Positions 43,248-51,266 of a stretch of DNA of 64,000 bases are shown in pieces. The position numbers and the translations under genes were made by a program. Within the stretch, counting starts at the first letter, position 1. Each line of letters starts with the position of its first letter. The notes beneath the pieces were generated by a model that worked only from the letters and a program-made list of their open reading frames with translations, was not told the DNA's origin and searched no databases. Origin of the DNA: Streptomyces cucumeris (lineage in GTDB: Bacteria > Actinomycetota > Actinomycetes > Streptomycetales > Streptomycetaceae); the NCBI RefSeq assembly GCF_024295805.1, contig NZ_JANCLX010000009.1, positions 220,442 through 284,441 on the forward strand, given 5' to 3'.

Positions 43248-43277
43248 CGGCCCCCGGCCCCGTCCGGGAGGCCCCGG

Positions 43278-43646
43278 TCACCCCTCGGCGATCACCACCG
43301 CGGAGGCGACCCCCGCGTCATGGCTCAGCGAGACGTGCCAGCCGCGGACGCCCAGCTCCGCCGCGCGCGCCGCGACCGTACCGCGGACGGTCAGCCGCGG
43401 ACGGCCGGACTCCTCGGTCACCACCTCGGCGTCCGTCCAGCGCAGCCCGCCCGGCGCGCCCAGCGCCTTGGCCAGCGCCTCCTTGGCCGCGAACCGGGCG
43501 GCGAGCGACGCGATCCCGCGCCGCTCGCCGCTCGGCAGCGTCAGCTCGTCCGCCACGAACAGCCGTTCCGCCAGCCCCGGGGTACGCCGCAGGGCATCGG
43601 CGAAACGGTCGATCTCGGCCACGTCGATACCGACACCGATGATCAC
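43278..43646 (-). CDS. acpS: Holo-[acyl-carrier-protein] synthase
   Basis: Transfers 4'-phosphopantetheine from CoA to apo-ACP in fatty-acid (and some polyketide) synthesis. 122 residues: GVGIDVAEIDRF binds metal through the Asp, and RFAAKEALAKALG holds the conserved Glu and Lys. The C-terminal WHVSLSHDAGVASAVVIAE is typical. The GTG start lies 10 bp past the glmS stop, so the two are co-transcribed. Confidence 0.97.
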   Translation of the reverse strand: MIIGVGIDVAEIDRFADALRRTPGLAERLFVADELTLPSGERRGIASLAARFAAKEALAKALGAPGGLRWTDAEVVTEESGRPRLTVRGTVAARAAELGVRGWHVSLSHDAGVASAVVIAEG

Positions 43647-43656
43647 GGGATCACGA

Positions 43657-45504
43657 TCACTCGACGGTCACCGACTTGGCCAGGTTGCGCGGCTGGTCGA
43701 CCTCGTTGCCGCGCGCGGTCGCCAGCTCACAGGCGAAGACCTGGAGCGGCACGGTGGCCACCAGCGGCTGGAGCAGGGTCGGGGTCTGCGGGATCTCGAT
43801 CAGGTGGTCGGCGTAGGGCGCCACCGCCTCGTCCCCGCGCTCGGCGATCACGATCGTGCGGGCACCGCGCGCCCGGATCTCCTGGATATTGGAGACGATC
43901 TTGTCGTGCAGCACCGAGCGCCCGCGCGGCGACGGCACCACGACGACCACCGGCACATCCTGCTCGATCAGCGCGATCGGACCGTGCTTCAGCTCACCGG
44001 CCGCGAAGCCCTCGGCGTGCATATACGCCAGTTCCTTGAGCTTGAGCGCGCCCTCCAGCGCCACCGGGAAGCCCACATGGCGCCCGAGGAAGAGCACCGT
44101 GTTCTTGTCGGCGAGGGTCCGGGCCAGCTCACGGACCGGCTCCATCGTCTCCAGGACCTCTTCCACCTGGGTGGCGATCTCCGACAGCTCGCGGATCACC
44201 GAGAGGATCTCGTCGCCCCACTTGGTGCCGCGCACCTGTCCCAGGTACAGCGCCACCAGGTAGCAGGCCACCAGCTGGGTGAGGAACGCCTTGGTCGAGG
44301 CGACCGCGACCTCGGGCCCGGCGTGGGTGTAGAGCACCGCGTCGGACTCGCGCGGAATCGTCGACCCGTTGGTGTTGCAGATCGCCAGCACCTTGGCGCC
44401 CTGCTCACGGGCGTGCCGCAGCGCCATCAGGGTGTCCATGGTCTCGCCGGACTGCGAGATGGCGATCACCAGGGTGCGCTGGTCCAGGATCGGGTCCCGG
44501 TAGCGGAACTCGCTCGCCAGCTCCGTCTCGCAGGGGATCCGCGTCCAGTGCTCGATGGCGTACTTCGCGATCATGCCGGCGTGGTAGGCGGTGCCGCACG
44601 CGACGATCACGACCTTGCTGACCTCGCGCAGCACGGACGCGGGGATCCGCACCTCGTCCAGGCAGAGGCTGCCGGAGAGGTCGATCCGGCCGAGCAGGGT
44701 GTCCGCGACCGCCTTCGGCTGCTCGGCGATCTCCTTGAGCATGAAGTAGTCGTAGCCGCCCTTCTCGGCGGCGGAGGCGTCCCAGTCCACGTGGAACGGA
44801 CGGACCTCGGCGGGCGCGCCGTCGAAGTCGGTGACCGTCACGCCCTCCCGGCGGGCCTCGACCACCTGGTCCTGGCCCAGCTCGATGGCCTCGCGGGTGT
44901 GCGCGATGAACGCGGCCACATCGGAGGCGAGGAACGCCTCGTCCTCGCCGACCCCGACCACCAGCGGCGAGTTCCGGCGCGCCCCGACCACCACGTCGGG
45001 CGCGTCCGCGTGCACCGCGACCAGGGTGAAGGCGCCCTCCAGCCGACGGCACACCTGGCGCATCGACTCGGCCAGGTCATTGCAGGAGGAGAAGGCCTCG
45101 GCGAGCAAATGCGCCACGACCTCGGTGTCGGTCTCCGAGGTGAGCTCATGGCCGCGCTCGGCCAACTCGGCGCGCAGCACCGCGAAGTTCTCGATGATGC
45201 CGTTGTGGACGACGGAGACCCGGCCGGCGTTGTCCAGGTGCGGATGGGCGTTGACGTCGGTCGGACCGCCGTGGGTCGCCCACCGCGTATGGCCGATACC
45301 GGTGCCGCCACTGGGCAGCGGGCGGTCGGCGAGCTCCTTCTCCAGGTTGGCGAGCTTGCCCGCCTTCTTGGCGGAGGCCAGCCCGCCGTCGGCGAGCACG
45401 GCCACCCCGGCCGAGTCATAGCCGCGGTACTCCAGCCGCTTGAGACCGGCCAGGACGACATCGAGGGCGGACTGCCCTCCCACATAACCAACGATTCCGC
45501 ACAT
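43657..45504 (-). CDS. glmS: Glutamine-fructose-6-phosphate aminotransferase
   Basis: Makes glucosamine 6-phosphate, the entry to UDP-GlcNAc and peptidoglycan. 615 residues. Cys2 (MCGIVGYVG) is the glutaminase nucleophile, with HTRWATHGGPT nearby; the two SIS isomerase domains follow (CGTAYHAGMIAKYAIE, ISQSGETMDTL), and the protein ends PRNLAKSVTVE. ATG 45504 must be the start because Cys follows it. TACGCT ends 6 nt before the ATG and no ribosome-binding site is present, suggesting leaderless mRNA. No glmS ribozyme is visible, as expected for actinobacteria. glmM lies 3 kb away. Confidence 0.97.
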   Translation of the reverse strand: MCGIVGYVGGQSALDVVLAGLKRLEYRGYDSAGVAVLADGGLASAKKAGKLANLEKELADRPLPSGGTGIGHTRWATHGGPTDVNAHPHLDNAGRVSVVHNGIIENFAVLRAELAERGHELTSETDTEVVAHLLAEAFSSCNDLAESMRQVCRRLEGAFTLVAVHADAPDVVVGARRNSPLVVGVGEDEAFLASDVAAFIAHTREAIELGQDQVVEARREGVTVTDFDGAPAEVRPFHVDWDASAAEKGGYDYFMLKEIAEQPKAVADTLLGRIDLSGSLCLDEVRIPASVLREVSKVVIVACGTAYHAGMIAKYAIEHWTRIPCETELASEFRYRDPILDQRTLVIAISQSGETMDTLMALRHAREQGAKVLAICNTNGSTIPRESDAVLYTHAGPEVAVASTKAFLTQLVACYLVALYLGQVRGTKWGDEILSVIRELSEIATQVEEVLETMEPVRELARTLADKNTVLFLGRHVGFPVALEGALKLKELAYMHAEGFAAGELKHGPIALIEQDVPVVVVVPSPRGRSVLHDKIVSNIQEIRARGARTIVIAERGDEAVAPYADHLIEIPQTPTLLQPLVATVPLQVFACELATARGNEVDQPRNLAKSVTVE

Positions 45505-45620
45505 GGAGGCAGCGTACGGCCCGCCCCCACGGGGACGGACGACGGCCCGCGCATCATGGGCGCCGTGCATAATGCGCGGATACGGCCGGAGGCCGTCATC
45601 TCATCTTCCTGGGGGGAATA

Positions 45621-46397
45621 GTGAGGCGAATCACCCTATTCACGCTTGTCGCGCTGCTCGCGTTAGGCACCGGGTGCGATACGTCCGAGAAGGAGACGGC
45701 CAAGGGTGGCAGAGCCACCGGGAAGGCGAAGGCCGCCAAGAAGAGACCTGGTGAGCGCCTCCGCGAGGCCGTTGCCAGGACCCGGCGGACCAGTGTCCGC
45801 GTCGAGGAGACCATCACGGTCCGCCACGGCACCGAGGAGGGCATCGCCACCATCAAGGGCTCATTCGACTTCGCCCGCGACCGGGGCGAACTGTCGGTCG
45901 CCCTGCCGGGCACCGGCCGCCGGAAAGAGACTTTCAGCGAGGGAAAGGTCTTCATGTCGCCCGTACCGGGGCGCCCCCGGGGCACCCGGAGTGTCACCGA
46001 CCGTGCCGAAGCCAAGGCACACGCCCCGCTGACGGCCCCGCTGAACGACCCCGAGTACGTGCTGGAGCAGATCTCCCAGCTCCGCAAGGTCTCCTATGAG
46101 GGCGCGACCGGGTACCCCCCGCACCGCGCCTACCGCTACGCGGGCTGGCTCGACTTCGACACCGCGACACACCGTCTCGACCGGAGGAGTCGCGCGGTGC
46201 TCGAACGGGCCCGCCCGGCCATCGGGGACTACCCGGTATGGGCACATGCCAACGTGACCGAGGACGGGTGCGTCGAACGGATCGAACTGACGTCGATACT
46301 GGACGGTACGAGCACCGACGTCGCCATCGACTTCACCGACCACGGCACCCCCGTGACCGTCACACCGCCGAAGACCATCGGCGCCCAGCCGGGGTGA
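45621..46397 (+). CDS. Lipoprotein of unknown function
   Basis: A 258-residue exported lipoprotein: signal MRRITLFTLVALLALG with lipobox GTGC, then a Lys/Arg-rich spacer (GKAKAAKKRPGERL) and a beta-rich domain of about 200 residues (TVRHGTEEGIATIKGSFDF, GYPPHRAYRYAGW). The fold order recalls LolA/LppX-like lipid-binding lipoproteins, but the likeness is weak. The GTG start at 45621 has a GGGGGGAAT stretch immediately upstream. It is divergent from glmS. Confidence 0.82.
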   Translation: MRRITLFTLVALLALGTGCDTSEKETAKGGRATGKAKAAKKRPGERLREAVARTRRTSVRVEETITVRHGTEEGIATIKGSFDFARDRGELSVALPGTGRRKETFSEGKVFMSPVPGRPRGTRSVTDRAEAKAHAPLTAPLNDPEYVLEQISQLRKVSYEGATGYPPHRAYRYAGWLDFDTATHRLDRRSRAVLERARPAIGDYPVWAHANVTEDGCVERIELTSILDGTSTDVAIDFTDHGTPVTVTPPKTIGAQPG

Positions 46398-46454
46398 CCG
46401 ACCCCACGCCTCCGCCCGCCCCACACTTCCGGGCCGAGCCCCGACAATGAAGGT

Positions 46455-47462
46455 GTGATCACGTCAACCGCGCGCGAAGCGCGCACCGTGCGCGCACCGC
46501 AGCGGCGGAGCGAGGCCAGCCCGTACGTGGATCTCTCGCGCTCGGAGTGGAGCGCACTGCGGGACAAGACACCGCTGCCGCTGACCGCCGCGGAGGTCGA
46601 ACGGCTGCGGGGGCTGGGCGACGTCATCGACCTCGACGAGGTGCGGGACGTCTACCTGCCGCTCTCCCGGCTGCTCAACCTCTACGTCGCGGCCACCGGA
46701 CGGCTGCGCGGCGCGCTCAACACCTTCCTCGGCGACACCAAGAAGGGCAGCGGCACCCAGCCCGGCACCCCGTTCGTCATCGGGGTGGCGGGCAGTGTCG
46801 CGGTCGGCAAGTCCACCACCGCGCGGCTGCTCCAGGCGCTGCTGGCCCGCTGGCCGGAGCATCCGCGGGTGGAGCTGATCACCACCGACGGCTTCCTCTA
46901 CCCCAACGACGAGCTGCACCGGCGCGGGCTGATGTCCCGCAAGGGGTTCCCCGAGTCGTACGACCGCCGGGCGCTGACCCGCTTCGTCGCCGATGTGAAG
47001 GCGGGCAAGGCGGAGGTCACGGCGCCGGTCTACTCGCACCTGATCTACGACATCGTCCCGGACGAGCGGCTGACCGTGCACCGCCCCGACATCCTGATCG
47101 TCGAGGGGCTCAATGTGCTGCAGCCGGCGCTGCCGGGGACGGACGGGCGGACCCGGGTCGGGCTCGCCGACTTCTTCGACTTCAGCGTGTACGTGGACGC
47201 CCGCACCGATGACATCGAGAAGTGGTATCTCGGCCGCTTCCGGAAGCTGCGCGAAACCGCGTTCCAGGATCCGTCCTCGTACTTCCGCAAGTACACCCAG
47301 GTCTCCGAGGAGGAGGCGCTGGACTACGGCCGGATGATCTGGCGCACCATCAACAAGCCCAACCTCCAGCAGAACGTGCAGCCCACCCGGGGGCGTGCCA
47401 CGCTCGTGCTCCGCAAGGGGCCGGACCACAAAGTGCAGCGGCTGTCCCTGCGCAAACTCTGA
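46455..47462 (+). CDS. coaA: Type I pantothenate kinase
   Basis: Phosphorylates pantothenate with ATP, the first and controlled step of CoA synthesis. 335 residues with Walker A GVAGSVAVGKSTTA (about residue 110), ELITTDGFLYPN, LMSRKGFPESYD and the pantothenate/CoA-binding KWYLGRFRKLRETAF. The GTG at 46455 is the best start; GACAAT lies 6 nt upstream, consistent with a leaderless message. The DUF389 gene starts 11 bp downstream in the same operon. Confidence 0.96.
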   Translation: MITSTAREARTVRAPQRRSEASPYVDLSRSEWSALRDKTPLPLTAAEVERLRGLGDVIDLDEVRDVYLPLSRLLNLYVAATGRLRGALNTFLGDTKKGSGTQPGTPFVIGVAGSVAVGKSTTARLLQALLARWPEHPRVELITTDGFLYPNDELHRRGLMSRKGFPESYDRRALTRFVADVKAGKAEVTAPVYSHLIYDIVPDERLTVHRPDILIVEGLNVLQPALPGTDGRTRVGLADFFDFSVYVDARTDDIEKWYLGRFRKLRETAFQDPSSYFRKYTQVSEEEALDYGRMIWRTINKPNLQQNVQPTRGRATLVLRKGPDHKVQRLSLRKL

Positions 47463-47473
47463 GGAGACCGCCC

Positions 47474-48415
47474 GTGCTGCATCTGCGGCTGATCGTCCCG
47501 GCCGACCGCACCGACACGGTGGTGCGCACCGTGGCGGACACCGTCGGCACCACCCATCTGGTGGTTCTGCCCGGCGCCGCGCGCGACCCCGCGGGGGACC
47601 TCGTGATGTGCGACGTGGCACGGGAGGCGGCCGATCCGCTGATCGACGAGCTGCGCGGGCTGGGGCTCGACGAGGACGGGGCGATCACCGCCGAGAACAT
47701 CGACCTGTCGCTGTCGAAGCGCGCCGACGCCGCCGAGGAGGAGGCGCCGGGCGAGGGCGCGGATGCGGTGGTGTGGGAACAGCTCGCGGAGGCCACCCAC
47801 GAGGAGTCCACGCTCTCCGTGACGTATCTCGCCTTCCTCGTCCTGGCGACGATGATCGCGGCCTGCGGTGTGGTGCTGGACAACGCGATCCTGATCGTGG
47901 GCGCCATGGCGGTCGGTCCGGAGTTCGGCCCGCTGGCCGGGCTGTGCACCGCGCTGGTCCGGCGCGCCCCGCGGCTGGCCGTCCGTTCGGCGGTCGCGCT
48001 GCTGGTGGGGTTCGCGGCGGCGATGGCGCTGACCACGGCGTTCAGCATGGCGATGGACGCGGTCGGGCTGTTCGGCCGGGAGATGCTGGAGGGGGAACGC
48101 CCGAACACCGACTTCATCTGGAACCCGGATCTGTTCTCGCTCGTGGTGGCCGTGCTCGCGGGCATCGCCGGAACGCTCTCGCTGACCTCGGCGAAGTCGG
48201 GGGCGCTGGTGGGGGTGGCGATCTCGGTGACCACGGTCCCGGCGGCGGCCAACGCGGCGGTGGCGCTGGGGTACGGCGAGATCGACCAGATGGTGGGGTC
48301 CAGTGAGCAGTTGCTGCTGAACCTGGCGGGGATCATCGTGGCGGGCACGCTGACGCTGCTGGCGCAGAAGGCGCTGTGGGGCAGACAGCACCGGCGGACC
48401 CCGCGCCGGGCGTAG
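47474..48415 (+). CDS. DUF389 membrane protein
   Basis: A 313-residue protein. An N-terminal soluble domain of about 100 residues (VLHLRLIVPADRTDTVVRTV) is followed by about six membrane helices holding the DUF389 core (STLSVTYLAFLVLATMIAACG, NAILIVGAMAVGPEFGPLAG). The family is of unknown function. GTG 47474 has GAGGAG 8 nt upstream, just after the coaA stop, so it is the second gene of the coaA operon. It ends before a strong bidirectional terminator. Confidence 0.92.
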   Translation: MLHLRLIVPADRTDTVVRTVADTVGTTHLVVLPGAARDPAGDLVMCDVAREAADPLIDELRGLGLDEDGAITAENIDLSLSKRADAAEEEAPGEGADAVVWEQLAEATHEESTLSVTYLAFLVLATMIAACGVVLDNAILIVGAMAVGPEFGPLAGLCTALVRRAPRLAVRSAVALLVGFAAAMALTTAFSMAMDAVGLFGREMLEGERPNTDFIWNPDLFSLVVAVLAGIAGTLSLTSAKSGALVGVAISVTTVPAAANAAVALGYGEIDQMVGSSEQLLLNLAGIIVAGTLTLLAQKALWGRQHRRTPRRA

Positions 48416-48439
48416 CCGGAAGGCGCCGGGAGCGGAACG

Positions 48440-48475
48440 CGCGGAGGGGCCGTCCGTAGGGACGGCCCCTCCGCG
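48440..48475. terminator. Strong bidirectional hairpin before glmM
   Basis: Perfect 16-bp stem (48440-48455 and 48460-48475) with a GTAG loop; the arm begins CGCGGAGGGGCCGTCC. It is located between the convergent DUF389 and glmM genes. Confidence 0.9.
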
Positions 48476-48491
48476 TTCTGCGGCGGTGGGA

Positions 48492-49850
48492 CTAGCCGAG
48501 GGCCGACTTCACGGCGTCGGCCAGCCGGCCCGCCACCGAGCGGGCCTGGTCGATGTCGGCGGCCTCGACCATCACGCGGACCAGCGGCTCGGTGCCGGAG
48601 GGACGCAGCAGCACCCGGCCGGTCTCGCCGAGCTCGCGCTCGGCCTCGGCGACCGCGGCGGCGAGGTCGCCGCTGGAGGCGACGCGGGACCTGTCCACGT
48701 CCGGGACGTTGATCAGCACCTGCGGCAGCCGCTCCATGACGCCCGCCAGGTCGGCCAGGGTGCGGCCGGTGGCGGCGACCCGGGCGGCCAGCAGCAGACC
48801 GGTCAGGGTGCCGTCGCCGGTCGTGGCGTGGTCCAGGACGATCACATGTCCGGACTGCTCACCGCCGAGCGCGTAGTCATGGCGCTTCATCTCCTCCAGC
48901 ACATAGCGGTCGCCGACCGCCGTCTGGACGAGCTGGAGCCCCTCCCGCCCCATGGCCAGCTTGAAGCCGAGGTTGGACATCACGGTGCCGACCACCGTGT
49001 CGTGGCGCAGGGTGCCCGCCTCGCGCATGGCGAGGGCGAGGACGGCGAGGATCTGGTCGCCGTCGACCTCGCGGCCGGTGGCGTCCACGGCGAGGCAGCG
49101 GTCGGCGTCACCGTCGTGGGCGACCCCGAGGTCGGCGCGGTGCTCGGCCACGGCGGCCTGGAGTTTCGCCAGGTGGGTGGAGCCATGACCGTCGTTGATG
49201 TTGAGGCCGTCCGGTTCGGCGCCGATGGTGACGACCTCGGCCCCTGCCTGGGCGAACGCCTCCGGTGAGACCCGGGAGGCGGCGCCGTGGGCAGCGTCGA
49301 TGACGACCTTGACCCCGTCGAGCCGGTTGGGCAGGACCCCGACCAGGTGGGCCACGTAGTTGTCGAAGCCCTCCTCGTAGTCGCGGACCCGGCCCACCCC
49401 GGCGCCGGTCGGCCGGTCCCACGGCTCGCCGGAGGCGTGGGACCGGTAGGTGGTCTCGATCCGGTCCTCCAGCTCATCGGCCAGTTTGTGGCCGCCGCGG
49501 GCGAAGAACTTGATGCCGTTGTCGGGCATCGGGTTGTGGCTGGCGGAGAGCATCACACCGAGGTCGGCGTCGAGCGCACCGGTGAGATGGGCGACCGCGG
49601 GCGTCGGCAGCACGCCCACCCGCAGGACGTCCACACCCGCGCTGGCCAGCCCCGCCACCACGGCGGCCTCCAGGAACTCCCCGGACGCGCGCGGATCCCG
49701 CCCGACCACGGCCACCGGCCGGTGTCCCTCGAAGGTTCCCGCTTCGGCGAGCACATGCGCCGCCGCGACCGACATACCGAGTGCCATCTCAGCCGTCAGG
49801 TCGGCGTTCGCGACACCGCGTACACCATCCGTACCGAAGAGTCGTCCCAC
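48492..49850 (-). CDS. glmM: Phosphoglucosamine mutase
   Basis: Converts glucosamine 6-phosphate to glucosamine 1-phosphate for UDP-GlcNAc. 452 residues. It starts MGRLFGTDGVRGVAN; the phosphoserine loop is MLSASHNPMPDNG (Ser about 103), metal-binding DGDADRCLAVD follows, and EPLVRVMVEA is the phosphate-binding domain 4. It lies downstream of rplM-rpsI in the same direction, separated by a terminator-like hairpin. The next step of the pathway after GlmS is thus encoded 3 kb away. Confidence 0.97.
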   Translation of the reverse strand: MGRLFGTDGVRGVANADLTAEMALGMSVAAAHVLAEAGTFEGHRPVAVVGRDPRASGEFLEAAVVAGLASAGVDVLRVGVLPTPAVAHLTGALDADLGVMLSASHNPMPDNGIKFFARGGHKLADELEDRIETTYRSHASGEPWDRPTGAGVGRVRDYEEGFDNYVAHLVGVLPNRLDGVKVVIDAAHGAASRVSPEAFAQAGAEVVTIGAEPDGLNINDGHGSTHLAKLQAAVAEHRADLGVAHDGDADRCLAVDATGREVDGDQILAVLALAMREAGTLRHDTVVGTVMSNLGFKLAMGREGLQLVQTAVGDRYVLEEMKRHDYALGGEQSGHVIVLDHATTGDGTLTGLLLAARVAATGRTLADLAGVMERLPQVLINVPDVDRSRVASSGDLAAAVAEAERELGETGRVLLRPSGTEPLVRVMVEAADIDQARSVAGRLADAVKSALG

Positions 49851-49922
49851 TGGTGTCCTCCGAGATTACGAGCTGGGGGGCAGGAGCTTGCCTGTAGGTA
49901 TACGCCCCCTGGTGGCGATAGC

Positions 49923-49962
49923 CGAACGCCCCGGGGCACGGGTGGTGCCGCCGGGGCGTTCG
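49923..49962 (-). terminator. Terminator of the rplM-rpsI operon
   Basis: 12-bp outer stem from CGAACGCCCCGG (49923-49934) to its complement ending at 49962, enclosing a second stem GGCAC / GTGCC. It lies 40 bp past the rpsI stop and upstream of glmM. Confidence 0.8.
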
Positions 49963-50002
49963 AATGAACAGCGAATCCGCTGGGCCGATGGGCTCGGGCG
50001 GA

Positions 50003-50506
50003 TTAGCGCTTGCTGTACTGCGGCGCCTTGCGGGCCTTCTTCAGACCGGCCTTCTTACGCTCGGTGGCGCGGTCGTCACGGGTCAGGAAGCCGGCCTTCT
50101 TCAGCGGGCCGCGGTTGTTGTCCACGTCCGCCTCGTTCAGCGCGCGGGCGATGCCCAGGCGCAGCGCACCGGCCTGACCGGAGACGCCGCCACCCGAGAT
50201 ACGGGCGATGACGTCGTAGCGGTCGTCCAGCTCGAGCACCTTGAAGGGCTCGTTGACTTCCTGCTGGTGCACCTTGTTCGGGAAGTACTCCTCAAGAGTA
50301 CGACCGTTGATCTTCCACTTCCCGCTGCCCGGCACGATGCGGACGCGCGCCACGGCGTTCTTGCGGCGCCCGGTACCGGCGGCCGGCTGCGGGTCACCGA
50401 AGCGGGAGGCGAGCGACTCGGAGGTGTACTCCGACTCGACCGTCTCGACGCTCTCGGTGGTGTACTCCTCGACCTCGACGGGGGTCTCGGCGGTGGTCTC
50501 GGCCAC
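50003..50506 (-). CDS. rpsI: Ribosomal protein S9
   Basis: Small-subunit protein of the 30S head. 167 residues. A Glu/Thr-rich N-terminal extension of about 40 residues precedes the conserved core (GTGRRKNAVARVRIVPG, GGGVSGQAGALRLGIARAL), and the essential C-terminal tail ends KKARKAPQYSKR, which reaches the decoding site. Acidic extensions of this sort are usual in Streptomyces S9. It is second in the rplM-rpsI operon. Confidence 0.98.
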   Translation of the reverse strand: MAETTAETPVEVEEYTTESVETVESEYTSESLASRFGDPQPAAGTGRRKNAVARVRIVPGSGKWKINGRTLEEYFPNKVHQQEVNEPFKVLELDDRYDVIARISGGGVSGQAGALRLGIARALNEADVDNNRGPLKKAGFLTRDDRATERKKAGLKKARKAPQYSKR

Positions 50507-50547
50507 GATGCTCCTCAGATTCTTTTCGTCTTAGGGGATGGCCGGGA

Positions 50548-50991
50548 CTACTGCGCGACCTGGGTGATCTCGAACGGGACCGGCTGCTGAGCGGCGTGCG
50601 GGTGCTGGTCACCCGAGTACACCTTCAGCTTCGAGAGCATCTGACGGCCCAGGGTGTTCTTGGGGAGCATGCCCTTGATGGCCTTCTCGACGGCCTTCTC
50701 CGGGTTCTTCTCCAGCAGCTCGTCGTAACGGACGGAGCGCAGACCACCGGGGTAGCCCGAGTGGCGGTACGCCATCTTCTGGGTCCGCTTGTTGCCGGAG
50801 AGGTGCACCTTGTCGGCGTTGATGATGATGACGAAGTCACCAGTGTCGACATGCGGTGCATACACGGGCTTGTGCTTGCCTCGCAGGAGGGTGGCAGCCT
50901 GGGTGGCCAGGCGGCCCAGAACGACGTCGGCGGCGTCGATGACGTGCCACTGACGCTGGACGTCGCCGGGCTTGGGGCTGTACGTACGCAC
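50548..50991 (-). CDS. rplM: Ribosomal protein L13
   Basis: Large-subunit protein, 147 residues, needed early in 50S assembly. It begins MRTYSPKPGDVQRQWHVIDA and contains LGRLATQAATLLRGKHKPVY and MLPKNTLGRQMLSKLKVY, all family hallmarks. First gene of the rplM-rpsI operon, with a leader of about 200 nt if the promoter at 51202-51231 is used; in E. coli L13 represses its own operon through the leader. Confidence 0.98.
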   Translation of the reverse strand: MRTYSPKPGDVQRQWHVIDAADVVLGRLATQAATLLRGKHKPVYAPHVDTGDFVIIINADKVHLSGNKRTQKMAYRHSGYPGGLRSVRYDELLEKNPEKAVEKAIKGMLPKNTLGRQMLSKLKVYSGDQHPHAAQQPVPFEITQVAQ

Positions 50992-51201
50992 GGTCGTAGC
51001 CTTCGCTTCTCAGTGTGGGGTCTCCCCAGGTCCGCTAGGACTGAGGGGACGGGTCCTTACAAGGCCACCCGGACGATCACGACAGCCATGGCCACACCTC
51101 GGTGACGCATCCGGGTGCTTGCCGCTGGTCATCGGCCCGATGAACCGGCGTAACGGCCTCTCACGTGAGAACGAGCAAGCCAATACGCATAACGAACAGG
51201 C

Positions 51202-51231
51202 AGAATACCGGCCCGCCCCCGGACGGGTCAA
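51202..51231 (-). promoter_or_regulatory. Promoter of rplM-rpsI
   Basis: On the minus strand TTGACC (51226-51231), 18 bp, TATTCT (51202-51207), a good sigma-HrdB-type promoter. The leader down to the rplM start (50991) contains a 12-bp palindrome TCTCACGTGAGA (51159-51170) and an imperfect hairpin at 51023-51049; either might be a regulatory target. Confidence 0.7.
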
Positions 51232-51266
51232 AACAACCCGGTACCACTCGGGCACATCTGGGCCAC

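Noticed and set aside
43468..45621. 717-codon plus-strand open frame opposite glmS
   Set aside because: Antisense to glmS over its full length; composition is an artefact of GC-rich third positions.
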